Shown in pieces: positions 14,657 through 23,846 of a stretch of DNA of 32,675 nucleotides; positions within the stretch are counted from its first letter, which is position 1; each line of letters begins with the position of its first letter. The stretch is from contig CAMTMK010000021.1 in assembly GCA_947073645.1 (NCBI GenBank), positions 1-32,675 on the forward strand, written 5' to 3'. Position numbers and translations under genes: made by a program. A model generated the notes under the pieces. That model made no database searches. It was not told where the DNA came from and was given only the letters and a program-made list of their open reading frames with translations. The DNA comes from an uncultured bacterium. Lineage in GTDB: Bacteria > Cyanobacteriota > Vampirovibrionia > Gastranaerophilales > Gastranaerophilaceae.

Positions 14657-16321
14657 ATGAATGACGGATTAAAACAAACCTTAAAACTGCTTCCATCACT
14701 TCCAGGCTGTTATATTTACTATAACAAAGAAGGTGAAGTTATTTATGTCGGCAAGGCAAAAATTCTAAAACGACGCGTAATGAGCTACTTTAACCGCAAG
14801 CATCACGACAGTGTAAAAGTTAATGTACTAGTATCACAAATCGAACGGCTTGAATACATCATTACAAATACCGAAGTTGAAGCCTTAATCCTAGAAAATC
14901 ATTTAATCAAAAAACATAAACCAAAATATAATATTCTGCTTAAAGATGACAAAAAATATCCGTATTTTTTAATTACAGATGAGGATTTTCCACGAATTTC
15001 AATAGTTCGCAAAAAGAATATGAACCCTGAAAAAGGGCGCTACTACGGACCTTATACAGACATAAGGGCAATGCATGCGACATTGGATTTTTTAAAGAAA
15101 CTTTTCCCGCTTAAACAATGCAGAACCCCGAAACATAAAGACCGTCCCTGCCTGTATTATCATATAGGGCGTTGCCTTGCGCCATGTCAAAACCTTGTAA
15201 CATCAGAAGAATATAAAAAAATTGTAAAACAGGCTGAATTATTTTTATCAGGTAAACAAACCGAATTAATGAAACAGCTTCAAGACCAGATGCAAAAATA
15301 CTCAGACAGCCTGCAATTTGAAAAAGCAGCACGACTTCGCGACAGTTATAATGATTTGAAAAAGACTCTTGAAAAGCAAAAAGTTGTATACGAAAACACA
15401 AAATTAAATGAAGATGTAATTTCATTACTTGCAGATGACGGAATTTTTGCAATTGTAATTTTGATGATACGTGAAGGCAGACTTATTGATAAAAAAGACT
15501 TTGTATACGAAGTTGAAGATGAGGACAGGGCTGAATTTTTTGCAACATTCTTCAAAGAATATTACAGCACTCTTAAACTTGAATTTCCCGATAAGATTGT
15601 ATCAAATGAGTTAGAAGCAATCGGTGAAAAAGCACTTTACGAAGAATGGTTAGAAATCCTTGCACAGAAAAAGGTTAAAATAAGCTATGGCAAATCCACA
15701 CAAGGCAAGGAACTTCAAATGCTTGCCGATAAAAATGCAAATGTAGTTCTTGGTAATGCAAAAATTGCAAAAATGTCAAAAATCAGAGATGATTTCAACG
15801 AAATCGGCTCATACTTGGCAGAGAAATTACAGCTTAAAAACTTTCCTCACAGAATGGAATGCTATGATATTTCGCATATTCAAGGCACAAATACTGTTGC
15901 CTCAATGGTTACATTTATAAACGGCGTTAAAAAAGCCTCGGAATACAAAAAATTTAAAGTAAAATCGACCGAGGGAAAACCGGACGACTTTTTATCTATG
16001 AAAGAAGTTTTGACAAGACGCCTTGAACACCTTGATGACCCTAAATGGGGAAAACCTGATTTAATCATAATTGACGGAGGAAAAGGTCAATTATCAAGTG
16101 TTATGCAAATCATAAAAGAGCTTGGCGTAACGGGTATTGATGTTGTAAGTTTGGCGAAAAAACATGAAGAAGTTTTTCTTCCAAACAAATCTAAACCTGT
16201 AATTTTACCAAGAAATTCCAGTGCATTATACTTATTCCAGCGAATAAGAGATGAAGCTCACAGATTTGCAATCACATATCACAGAAAATTACGTTCAAAA
16301 TCTATGATATCTACTCCTTAG
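14657..16321 (+). CDS. uvrC: Excinuclease ABC subunit C lacking the C-terminal HhH domain
   Basis: Protein of 554 residues. The GIY-YIG nuclease domain is at the N-terminus (GCYIYY 17-22, VIYVGKAKILKRRV 28-41), the UVR motif at about 200-235 (SLQFEKAARLRD), and the RNase-H-like 5' nuclease core follows (MECYDISHIQG, LIIIDGGKGQLSS, the HRKLRSK end). UvrC makes both incisions in nucleotide excision repair. Usual length is about 600 with two helix-hairpin-helix motifs after RSK; here the protein stops at RSKSMISTP, so this DNA-binding domain is absent. The other frames downstream do not encode it. The 3' end overlaps the convergent gene. Confidence 0.93.
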   Translation: MNDGLKQTLKLLPSLPGCYIYYNKEGEVIYVGKAKILKRRVMSYFNRKHHDSVKVNVLVSQIERLEYIITNTEVEALILENHLIKKHKPKYNILLKDDKKYPYFLITDEDFPRISIVRKKNMNPEKGRYYGPYTDIRAMHATLDFLKKLFPLKQCRTPKHKDRPCLYYHIGRCLAPCQNLVTSEEYKKIVKQAELFLSGKQTELMKQLQDQMQKYSDSLQFEKAARLRDSYNDLKKTLEKQKVVYENTKLNEDVISLLADDGIFAIVILMIREGRLIDKKDFVYEVEDEDRAEFFATFFKEYYSTLKLEFPDKIVSNELEAIGEKALYEEWLEILAQKKVKISYGKSTQGKELQMLADKNANVVLGNAKIAKMSKIRDDFNEIGSYLAEKLQLKNFPHRMECYDISHIQGTNTVASMVTFINGVKKASEYKKFKVKSTEGKPDDFLSMKEVLTRRLEHLDDPKWGKPDLIIIDGGKGQLSSVMQIIKELGVTGIDVVSLAKKHEEVFLPNKSKPVILPRNSSALYLFQRIRDEAHRFAITYHRKLRSKSMISTP

Positions 16322-16652
16322 GTTTATCTTTTTTGTCCTTATTTTTCTCTGCATCCATCCAGCACGCTCTCAAATCTGAAATTGTATTTGATTTATCAAA
16401 CCATCTTAAAACATATCTCTCATCAGGCCCAAGTCCACCGCTTGTTTTATCACCTGATTGTAAATCAAATTCAGCCTCAGACATTGCAATAGTAATAACC
16501 ACATGGGGTTTTGGATTTGCTGTAGCATCCATAACCAGTTTAAGATTATTGTATCTTTCCTTCCTCATATTTCCTTTGTTATGAGCGTCTGATTGCAAAT
16601 CTATTATACAAGATTTTAATTCGCCAGCCAGTTCGTTTAATGTTTTTCCCAT
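16311..16652 (-). CDS. Hypothetical protein, 113 residues
   Basis: A soluble, charged protein beginning MGKTLNELAGELKSCIIDLQ and ending with a Lys/Asp/Glu-rich tail. A mid-protein stretch PKPHVVITIAMSEAEFDL looks like a beta-helix segment. AGAGGT precedes the ATG at 16652. It follows the UPF0210 gene by 8 bases on the same strand, so it is probably the last gene of that operon. The 3' end overlaps uvrC by 11 bases. No family is recognised. Confidence 0.7.
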   Translation of the reverse strand: MGKTLNELAGELKSCIIDLQSDAHNKGNMRKERYNNLKLVMDATANPKPHVVITIAMSEAEFDLQSGDKTSGGLGPDERYVLRWFDKSNTISDLRACWMDAEKNKDKKDKPKE

Positions 16653-16660
16653 AATTACCT

Positions 16661-18022
16661 CTAATTATTCAAACTGTGTATCGGAGCAGGAATTCTTCCG
16701 CCGCGTCTTACAAAACCGGTAGAAGAAAGGTTATTTACAGACATAATAGGTGCTTTTCCCAACAACCCGCCAAATACAACTTCTTCTCCTACACATTTTC
16801 CCACAACAGGAATAATTCTAACAGCAGTAGTTTTTTTGTTAATCATACCAATTGCCATCTCATCTGCAATAATCCCTGCAATTGTATCAACAGGAGTATC
16901 TCCGGGGATTGCAATCATATCAAGCCCGACAGAACAAACAGAAGTCATAGCTTCTAATTTATCAAAAGTTAAATAACCTTTTGAAGATGCTTCAATCATA
17001 CCTGCATCTTCCGATACGGGAATAAAAGCTCCAGACAAACCGCCGACATGCGAACTTGCCATAATTCCGCCTTTTTTAACAGCATCATTAAGCATTGCAA
17101 GACAAGCAGTTGTACCATGCGCTCCTGCATGTTCCAATCCCATTGCCTGAAAAATCCCTGCAACACTGTCGCCTTCCGCAGGTGTAGGAGCTAAAGACAA
17201 ATCAATTACGCCAAACGGAATTCCGAGTTTATCAGCAAGTTTTCTGCCTACAAGCTCGCCCGTTGTCGTAATTTTATATGCAGTCTGTTTAATTTTATTT
17301 GCTAAATCGCTTAAACTTGCATCTTTTGGTAAAGATGCTACGGCAGCTCTGACAACTCCGGGACCTGAAACTCCGACATTCAATGCACATTCTGGTTCTC
17401 CAACTCCGCAAAAAGCTCCTGCCATAAACGGGTTATCTCCGGGAGAATTACAGAATACCACAAGTTTTGCGGCTCCCAGTCCGTCTTTATCTTTTGTAAG
17501 TTCTGCCGATTTTTTAATAGTTTCTGCCATTTTCAAAACAGCATCCATATTAATACCCGCTTTTGAAGATGCAACATTAATCGATGAACAAAGTCTTTCA
17601 GTCTGTGCCAATGCCTCGGGAATACTTTCAATTAACAGTTTATCGCCTTTTGTACAACCTTTTTCCACCAATGCAGAAAATCCGCCGATAAAGTTTACAC
17701 CAACATCTTTAGCAGCCCTGTCCAATGTTTTTGCAATTTTCACATAATCGGGATTTTTGCATGCTTCACCGACTAAAGAAATAGGAGTAACCGAAATTCT
17801 TTTATTTACAATAGGTATTGAATATTCGTTCTCAAATTCGTTTGCATACTCTACCAAGTTTTTTGCATAATGTGTAATTTTTTTGTAAATATTATCGCAT
17901 ACTACATCCACATCACTATCCATACAATCCCTTAAACTTATCGCCATTGTAACGGTTCTGATATCAAGATTGTACAATTTAATCATATTTATTGTTTCTA
18001 ATATAAGGTTTTCATTAATCAC
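16661..18022 (-). CDS. UPF0210/DUF711 (PFL-like) family protein
   Basis: Protein of 453 residues matching the UPF0210 family over its full length: N-terminal [15 protein letters not shown], glycine-rich [10 protein letters not shown], and the C-terminal GVDAT/GDTP-type loops ([37 protein letters not shown]). The fold is related to pyruvate formate-lyase-like proteins, but the reaction is unknown. The start is GTG at 18022, which gives the family-like [11 protein letters not shown] beginning and overlaps the end of the upstream stator gene by 8 bases. The overlap links it transcriptionally to the stator pair. No ACT-domain partner is next to it here. Confidence 0.9.
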   Translation of the reverse strand: MINENLILETINMIKLYNLDIRTVTMAISLRDCMDSDVDVVCDNIYKKITHYAKNLVEYANEFENEYSIPIVNKRISVTPISLVGEACKNPDYVKIAKTLDRAAKDVGVNFIGGFSALVEKGCTKGDKLLIESIPEALAQTERLCSSINVASSKAGINMDAVLKMAETIKKSAELTKDKDGLGAAKLVVFCNSPGDNPFMAGAFCGVGEPECALNVGVSGPGVVRAAVASLPKDASLSDLANKIKQTAYKITTTGELVGRKLADKLGIPFGVIDLSLAPTPAEGDSVAGIFQAMGLEHAGAHGTTACLAMLNDAVKKGGIMASSHVGGLSGAFIPVSEDAGMIEASSKGYLTFDKLEAMTSVCSVGLDMIAIPGDTPVDTIAGIIADEMAIGMINKKTTAVRIIPVVGKCVGEEVVFGGLLGKAPIMSVNNLSSTGFVRRGGRIPAPIHSLNN

Positions 18023-18716
18023 CGTATTGTGCCCCGCTGAATAAAATTTCTGTAATATCTAATTTTTTAGTTTTCAGACGCATTTCAACACGTCTGCTTT
18101 TGCTGTAATCTTCTTTGCCGTTTGTTAAAATCGGTTCAGAATAGCTTTTCCCCTCAACAACAAGAATTTTCTTTAACTTGTCGCTGTATTGCTTGTTATA
18201 ATTTGTGTGAAAAATATAATTTGCAACTGAATTTGCCCTCTCAAGGCTTAATGTCATATTTTTCAGATACTGCTCATCAGGATTTTTAATTCCTGCATAA
18301 GATTGGCTGTCTGTATGCCCTTGTATCATAATATTTTCAATCTGCCCGATTAATTCAGGCTTAGAAAAAATTGTATTAATATAAATCGGAACAAGTTTAT
18401 CTAAATACGCTTTCCCTTTAGGAGAAAGATTATAACTTCCGACTTCAAACAGTTCCAAATCGGAAATTTTCACATCACCTGACAAGGGGTCAACCTGCGC
18501 ATCAATATTTTCCTCTTTAAGCTTTTCAATTAATTCTTTATTAACTTCCATCTGCTGTTGTTTTTGAGATATAGCTTCCGATGAAAAACCCGTAATAGCA
18601 AGAACAAACAGCGTCATAAATACAATAGCCAGACCTAACATAAGGTCGGACATCGTGGTCCAGAATACATTTTCTTCAGCTTCTCCGCCTCCGCCTTTTT
18701 TCGCCATTATTCCCAT
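18015..18716 (-). CDS. OmpA/MotB-type stator subunit, ZorB-like
   Basis: Protein of 233 residues. A short cytoplasmic tail precedes one membrane helix (about 22-44, [20 protein letters not shown]) with an aspartate at residue 24 suited to proton transfer. A coiled linker (about 50-75) leads to an OmpA-like peptidoglycan-binding domain (about 85-215, IQGHTDSQS, then [14 protein letters not shown] and SRRVEMRL). The build matches MotB and ZorB. It is 9 bases after its MotA/ZorA-type partner. In Zorya defence ZorB pairs with ZorA; no ZorC, ZorD or ZorE gene is nearby, so a defence role is unproven. Confidence 0.85.
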   Translation of the reverse strand: MGIMAKKGGGGEAEENVFWTTMSDLMLGLAIVFMTLFVLAITGFSSEAISQKQQQMEVNKELIEKLKEENIDAQVDPLSGDVKISDLELFEVGSYNLSPKGKAYLDKLVPIYINTIFSKPELIGQIENIMIQGHTDSQSYAGIKNPDEQYLKNMTLSLERANSVANYIFHTNYNKQYSDKLKKILVVEGKSYSEPILTNGKEDYSKSRRVEMRLKTKKLDITEILFSGAQYGD

Positions 18717-18725
18717 AAAGCACCT

Positions 18726-19634
18726 CTAAAACAAATCATCAACATCATCACCTTTACCGGCACTTTTTACAACATCTTTCATACCTTTATTCAACTGGTT
18801 TATACCAAAAATAAGGTTTTCTAAATAAGGAACAAGGTTACCTGCGATGCCGGCATTCAAAGCAATCTTGAAATGGTCAGGCATTGCTGCCATTAAATTT
18901 GACAATGCATTATTTTGTATTTTTGTTTCTTTCAAAAGCTCAAACAAGAATTTTTCTGAGGAAATATTATCAAACAAGCGAGAAATCGTTGTCTGAACTT
19001 TACCCAGCTCGCTTTCGCACAACCTGTTGAATGCAATTTTTTCAACCATAATAAAAATAAGAGAAGCTGATACCGCGAATACTGATACCAAAGCGGCAGT
19101 CTGCATTGATGACATCAAACCCGCAACCGAACTCAAAATTGTTTCCTGAGAAGAAAAGTCCAGTTTACCGAATGCAATAGCAATGTTCAAGAACGTAAAC
19201 ATAGGCCCTAAACCTGTCAGAATTGTAGGCAACGCACCTATCAACTTGCTGTTATACTGTGATTTTACAAGTGCTTCTTCATCAAAAAAGTACAAAGGAT
19301 CGACAGTCGTTTGAATGTTTTGAACAGTTGAAGAAACTTCTTTATATGTCAAATCGTTATTTTTGCCTTTAAGAGCAACAGATTCAGAGAATACAAGTGT
19401 GTTTTTAAACTCGAGCCAAATTGTTGAAACATAAGGGTTATAAGACATCCATTCATCAATTTCTTTAAAACGAAAATTCAAATCTGTTTTTTTAAAAGTT
19501 GAAATGAATGCAAAAAACTCTTTCAAGTTTTTATTAACTTTAAAATAAGATTTAAAGCAATAGATTAGTGAAAAAATAAACGTGAATATAACGATTAAAA
19601 TAGGTATATCTGTTAAAATATGTAATATATTCAT
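18726..19634 (-). CDS. MotA/ExbB-type proton channel subunit, ZorA-like
   Basis: Protein of 302 residues with an N-terminal membrane helix (about 8-30), a cytoplasmic loop, two further helices (about 140-165 and 180-205) and a tail of about 95 residues. The segment DPLYFFDEEALVKSQYNSKL followed by GALPTILTGLGPMFTFLNIA recalls ZorA rather than flagellar MotA or ExbB. Known ZorA proteins have a much longer coiled-coil tail; this one is short. The start follows AAGGAG. It leads an operon with the ZorB-like and UPF0210 genes. Likely a proton- or sodium-driven rotary stator. Confidence 0.82.
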   Translation of the reverse strand: MNILHILTDIPILIVIFTFIFSLIYCFKSYFKVNKNLKEFFAFISTFKKTDLNFRFKEIDEWMSYNPYVSTIWLEFKNTLVFSESVALKGKNNDLTYKEVSSTVQNIQTTVDPLYFFDEEALVKSQYNSKLIGALPTILTGLGPMFTFLNIAIAFGKLDFSSQETILSSVAGLMSSMQTAALVSVFAVSASLIFIMVEKIAFNRLCESELGKVQTTISRLFDNISSEKFLFELLKETKIQNNALSNLMAAMPDHFKIALNAGIAGNLVPYLENLIFGINQLNKGMKDVVKSAGKGDDVDDLF

Positions 19635-19651
19635 AAGCTCTCCTTATTGTG

Positions 19652-19697
19652 ATTATAGCATAAGCCCCATTGCAGGGCAACACTTTTGTACTACAAT
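19652..19697. promoter_or_regulatory. Back-to-back promoters for zorA-like gene and hemW
   Basis: Leftward: TTGCCC (19680-19675), N17, TATAAT (19657-19652). Rightward: TTGCAG (19670-19675), N16, TACAAT (19692-19697), then only 6 bases to the hemW ATG. The two -35 boxes share one base, so the two promoters should compete for polymerase. Confidence 0.65.
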
Positions 19698-19703
19698 AAA
19701 CGT

Positions 19704-20774
19704 ATGAAAAATGCTTATATTCACATACCGTTTTGCAAATCAAAATGTAAATATTGCTCATTTGTATCTTACCCTAGAATTGAGTTAAAAGAAAAATACC
19801 TTAATGCCCTTGAACTGGAAATTAAAACAAAATATAAGGGTGAGAAATTGAAAACGCTTTATTTTGGCGGTGGAACACCATCAGTTTTGACAGCAGATGA
19901 ACTCAACAGGCTGATAACTTTATTTAATACTGATGAGAATACTGAAATAACAGCAGAACTAAACCCCGAAACAATTACATTTGAATATTTAAAAGAATTA
20001 AATGCAAACCGATTAAGTTTCGGATGCCAAACATTTGACGATAACATTCTAAAACTTATCGGCAGACGACATAATGCACAAGATGTTGAAAAAACGGTAA
20101 AATATGCACAACTTGCGGGGTTTGAAAACATAAGCCTTGATTTTATCTATGGTCTGCCTGAACAGACAATTGACAGTTTTAAGCACGACTTGGAACATGC
20201 CGTGTCACTCGGTGTTCAGCACATTTCACTTTACGGATTAAAAATTGATGAGGATTGTTATTTCTATAAAAATCCGCCCCAAAATCTTCCTGATGAGGAT
20301 ATGCAGGCAGATATGTATTTGACCGCAATAGAAACCTTAAAAGATTTTGAACACTATGAAATAAGCAACTTTGCACGACAAGGTTACCACTCCCGCCACA
20401 ACTTAAACTATTGGGAAAACAATTCTTATTACGGATTTGGAATTGCATCGCACGGATACGAAAACGGAATAAGGTATTTTAACACCTCAGATTTGAATGA
20501 GTATATAAATAACCCGACAACACATAAAGATGAACACAAACTCTCTATACAAGAGCAATTAGAGGAAGAAATCTTCTTAGGATTTCGCAAAATGTCAGGG
20601 ATAAATATCGAAAAAATAAATAAAAAATTCAATATCGATTTCCACAAAAAGTACGCCAGCACAATTGATAAGTACATTTCCTATAAGTATCTTTCAGAAA
20701 CTAATGCAGGTTTTAAGCTCACTACAGACGGAATATTAGTCAGTAATGTAATACTTTCCGAATTTATCGAATAA
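19704..20774 (+). CDS. hemW: HemW-like radical SAM protein
   Basis: Protein of 356 residues starting MKNAYIHIPFCKSKCKYCSF. The radical-SAM Fe-S site is C11-x3-C15-x2-C18 followed by F20, the HemW pattern rather than the extra cysteine of HemN. LYFGGGTPS and GFGIASHGY elements follow, and a HemN C-terminal-like domain ends the protein. HemW is thought to be a heme-binding chaperone, not a coproporphyrinogen oxidase. Start at ATG 19704 is preferred over TTG 19686 because of family alignment and the -10 box in between; the mRNA is then leaderless. Confidence 0.93.
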   Translation: MKNAYIHIPFCKSKCKYCSFVSYPRIELKEKYLNALELEIKTKYKGEKLKTLYFGGGTPSVLTADELNRLITLFNTDENTEITAELNPETITFEYLKELNANRLSFGCQTFDDNILKLIGRRHNAQDVEKTVKYAQLAGFENISLDFIYGLPEQTIDSFKHDLEHAVSLGVQHISLYGLKIDEDCYFYKNPPQNLPDEDMQADMYLTAIETLKDFEHYEISNFARQGYHSRHNLNYWENNSYYGFGIASHGYENGIRYFNTSDLNEYINNPTTHKDEHKLSIQEQLEEEIFLGFRKMSGINIEKINKKFNIDFHKKYASTIDKYISYKYLSETNAGFKLTTDGILVSNVILSEFIE

Positions 20775-20799
20775 AAAAAGTCCCTTTCGGGACTTTTTT
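20774..20799. terminator. Bidirectional terminator after hemW
   Basis: A stem AAAAAGTCCC/GGGACTTTTT with a TTTC loop (core 20780-20794) begins at the hemW stop and ends in the stop region of the convergent gene at 20798. The A and T runs on both sides allow termination in both directions. Confidence 0.88.
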
Positions 20800-21172
20800 A
20801 AGATTTTTTAGAAATCAATTTTCCGATTGTGTTATCCCAAGCTTTAACCGCATATTCACCAATTGTATATCCAAGATTTTTGGTTTTAGGCCACAATTTT
20901 TTGAAGAAACCTGCTGTTTCGTCAATAATAGGTTTTTCCAAATGACCTTTTTTAACCGCATAGCCTAAACCCGCAAATGCTGCCAATCCGACAAGTAAAG
21001 TTCCGACAAACCCTTTTCCTGACTTTTTCTTTTTTTGACCTTCAAATTCAAAAGAATCCGGCGAAAGTTCCGCAATCTGTGCTGAGGATGCAAATTGCCC
21101 CGGAGAATTAATTAAATCTTGAGCATTCGCTACACCTCCGCGAAAACTAAGATTTTGTACAGAATTTATCAT
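20798..21172 (-). CDS. Small membrane protein with MINS..SFRGG N-terminus
   Basis: Protein of 124 residues starting MINSVQNLSFRGGVANAQDL. A Lys-rich patch (about 47-53) precedes one hydrophobic helix (about 54-74), followed by an amphipathic basic C-terminal part. A strong AAAGGAGG ribosome site precedes the ATG at 21172. No catalytic motif is visible. The N-terminal SFRGG-type opening without a signal peptide may be a lineage-specific pattern; this is from memory and unverified. Function unknown. Confidence 0.7.
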   Translation of the reverse strand: MINSVQNLSFRGGVANAQDLINSPGQFASSAQIAELSPDSFEFEGQKKKKSGKGFVGTLLVGLAAFAGLGYAVKKGHLEKPIIDETAGFFKKLWPKTKNLGYTIGEYAVKAWDNTIGKLISKKS

Positions 21173-21350
21173 GGAAACCTCCTTTTATGCCAATAAGACA
21201 CAATACACACTACTATATAATAGAAAACGACTTATATAATTATTTTGCCTAAAACAGTAAAAGTTTTCAATATTAGTTACAAAAATTTACAGTTAAATTG
21301 GAATATTTTTTAATCCCGTGTCATCTTATTATATGTAAGGAGAGCATGGA

Positions 21351-23810
21351 ATGGAACAAGATATTTTAATTTATATTGATGATAAAGAGAGATTAGATGC
21401 AAGTGCTGCTGCAAATTCATTTGCACATAAGGATGTTAAAAACAGAGCATATATAAACACTTTAGGTGCAGAACTTGCAATGAAATATCTGGTATCAGAA
21501 AATATTGACGTCTCAACTGCAAAAAACATTCACTCTATCAAGAAAATTCTTGAAGAAACCGATATTGCAGATATTATCCTTCCTAATATTCACATTGATG
21601 TGAGAGTTGTGTTTGACGAAAACGCAATATTCATTCCAAAATCACATTTTGAATACAACCTTACACCTGATATTTATCTTGTATTTAACCTTTCACAAAA
21701 CCGTGAATTCGTTAAATTTTTAGGATTTTTTGAACCTAAACTTATTAACAAAAATAATGCAAATTCCGAATATTACTTTATTGAAAAAGAAAAGCTAAGC
21801 CCTGCATTAGATTTAATTAATTATATTAATTCTCATAACGGCAGCACTAACAGAGAATTATCAGATGAAGATATCGAAAATTCAGAAAGATTTATCGTTT
21901 CAATGTCAGATAATGATATTTCTGAAACCGATAAAAAACATTTAATCAAACAACTTATAAAAAGTGCAGAATTGAGAGATAAATTCATTGAATACGAAAA
22001 TTTCGAAACTCTTTCATACAAAGCAATGAATGACCCTATGATTGAGAAAAAAGAAGTTTCTAAATCAATTGAAGAAACTTTTGAACCGCTTGAAGAAATT
22101 TCATTTGACGAGAATATCATTGATACTTTACCTATAGAAGAACCTCTTATTCCAGAAGAAGAACAGGCGAAAGAACAATCCGTATTGGAAGATACTATTG
22201 AAGAAGAAGAAGGAGAAGATGTTCAACAGCCGATTACTGACGGAATTGATTTTGAAGCTTTGGAAATTCCTGAAACTTTAGAAACTTTTGAAGAGCCAGT
22301 TATTGATGCAATATCATTTGACGGAATTGAACTACCTACAGAAGAAGAACAACAGCCGGTATTGGAAGATACTATTGAAGAAGAAATTCCACAACCGATT
22401 ACTGATGGAATCGATTTTGAAGCTTTGGAAATTCCTGAAACTTTAGAAACATTTGAAGAACCTGTTATAGATGCAATATCATTTGACGGAATTGAACTGT
22501 CTGCCCAAGAAGAAACTACAGAAGAACCAATAATTGAAGCAATTTCTTTGGATGCAATAGAACTTCCCGAAGAACAGGTAATTGTTGAACCTGTTGCAGA
22601 TTTGCTTTCATTTGACAAAATAGAACCTTTACAGACAGAAGACTCTGAATCGTCAGAAGAACAACTGACTGTTGAAGAAATGAATTTTGAAACAGAAGAT
22701 TCAGCAGAAAATATTGCTGAAATACCTGATATCATAGAACCAACAGATATTTTTGAGCAAACAATAGAAGAACCTCCGGTTATAGAAGATATCATAGAAA
22801 GTCTACCTTTTGAAACTACCGACGAACCTGTAGAAACTGAAGAATCATCTTTCGGGAAAAATTTATTGGAAAATCTTTCAGCTGAAAATGATGATATTGC
22901 TATAGAAAGCACTGAAGATTATATCTCATCAGATGATAATATTTCATCAAGCGATTTACTTTCTCAAATCGACGATGTTTTAAGCTCATCTTCAACAGCA
23001 GATATTCCTATGGATGAAGATTTAATGCCGACAGACAGCATTGATGATATCTTAAATGAAACAGAAGATTTGAATGTCCTTTATAACGAAGAAACTACAG
23101 CAGAAGAACAACCTGCTATGCCTGAACCGGAAGTAGAAGAACAGCCGCTGCCTCAAGTTCCGGGGTCTGCATTATACAACAACAAAAAATCTGATAAAAA
23201 ATCACTTATTACAGCAGGCGCACTCATTGCAGTACTTGCGGCAGCATCTGCATTTTATTTCTTGAAACCAAAAGATAACACAGCAGATATTGAACCGCTC
23301 CAAGTAAATAACCAAGCTCCTGCACTTCCACAGCAGACAACTTCTGACGACATACTTGCTTCAAATACACCAACTCCGCAAGTCCCTGAGAAAAAAGAAG
23401 TGGAAGCTCCAAAAACCGTAGTAAAAGAATTAAAAAACAATCCGCCAAAACCTGTTAAATCAGAATCCTACATGGACGTAAGCAGATTGGTTTGGGATGT
23501 TCCCGATGCACTTTCATACAGCACAAAAATGCAAAGCTACTTAAGAACAGCAGGAAGAAGCATAAAATTATCCCTATCAGCAGATTTATTGCTTGCAACC
23601 GAATACGCATACACAAATCAAGTTAAAGTCGGCTTAACACTAAGTAAAAACGGCGCAATCCAAGACGCACGAATACTTTCAGGCTCAGGCTCTACTCAAA
23701 TTGATAACATTGTGTTACAATCTGTTAAAGATACTTTAAACGTCGTAAAACCGCCTGCTGACGAGATTAAGACCCCCGATTTCAACTTAAACCTTATCAT
23801 ATATTTTTAA
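21351..23810 (+). CDS. Single-pass protein: long acidic cytoplasmic part and TonB-like C-terminus
   Basis: Protein of 819 residues. Residues 1-165 form a folded domain with NRAYINTLGAELAMKYL, resembling the opening of the cyanobacterial DUF1822 family (tentative). Residues about 170-615 are extremely acidic and low-complexity, with a 55-residue unit repeated almost exactly (from 22187 and 22352, period 165 bases). One membrane helix lies at about 620-640 (ITAGALIAVLAAASAFYFL). The C-terminal domain (about 705-819) is TonB_C-like (VGLTLSKNGAIQDARILSGS). The start at 21351 has AAGGAG 8 bases upstream. It is followed by sigma-like and ATPase genes; a membrane sensor or anti-sigma-like role is inferred. 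Confidence 0.75.
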   Translation: MEQDILIYIDDKERLDASAAANSFAHKDVKNRAYINTLGAELAMKYLVSENIDVSTAKNIHSIKKILEETDIADIILPNIHIDVRVVFDENAIFIPKSHFEYNLTPDIYLVFNLSQNREFVKFLGFFEPKLINKNNANSEYYFIEKEKLSPALDLINYINSHNGSTNRELSDEDIENSERFIVSMSDNDISETDKKHLIKQLIKSAELRDKFIEYENFETLSYKAMNDPMIEKKEVSKSIEETFEPLEEISFDENIIDTLPIEEPLIPEEEQAKEQSVLEDTIEEEEGEDVQQPITDGIDFEALEIPETLETFEEPVIDAISFDGIELPTEEEQQPVLEDTIEEEIPQPITDGIDFEALEIPETLETFEEPVIDAISFDGIELSAQEETTEEPIIEAISLDAIELPEEQVIVEPVADLLSFDKIEPLQTEDSESSEEQLTVEEMNFETEDSAENIAEIPDIIEPTDIFEQTIEEPPVIEDIIESLPFETTDEPVETEESSFGKNLLENLSAENDDIAIESTEDYISSDDNISSSDLLSQIDDVLSSSSTADIPMDEDLMPTDSIDDILNETEDLNVLYNEETTAEEQPAMPEPEVEEQPLPQVPGSALYNNKKSDKKSLITAGALIAVLAAASAFYFLKPKDNTADIEPLQVNNQAPALPQQTTSDDILASNTPTPQVPEKKEVEAPKTVVKELKNNPPKPVKSESYMDVSRLVWDVPDALSYSTKMQSYLRTAGRSIKLSLSADLLLATEYAYTNQVKVGLTLSKNGAIQDARILSGSGSTQIDNIVLQSVKDTLNVVKPPADEIKTPDFNLNLIIYF
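22187..22496. repeat. 165-base direct repeat in the acidic region
   Basis: Two copies, the second starting near 22352, both encode VLEDTIEEE, then PQPITDGIDFEALEI or its equivalent, then PETLETFEEPVIDAISFDG. The copies differ by a short insertion in the first. This is in-frame internal duplication within the acidic cytoplasmic part. Confidence 0.8.
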
Positions 23811-23846
23811 TTATGATATAATGTTGACAAACAGGAAAAATTTAAA

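Noticed and set aside
18015-19634. Complete Zorya defence system
   Set aside because: Only the two motor-type subunits are present; no ZorC, ZorD or ZorE-like gene within the window.
22223-22912. Minus-strand Ser-rich ORF opposite the acidic region
   Set aside because: A complement of Glu/Asp-rich codons; no ribosome site, and the plus strand has a TonB-like domain and membrane helix in frame.
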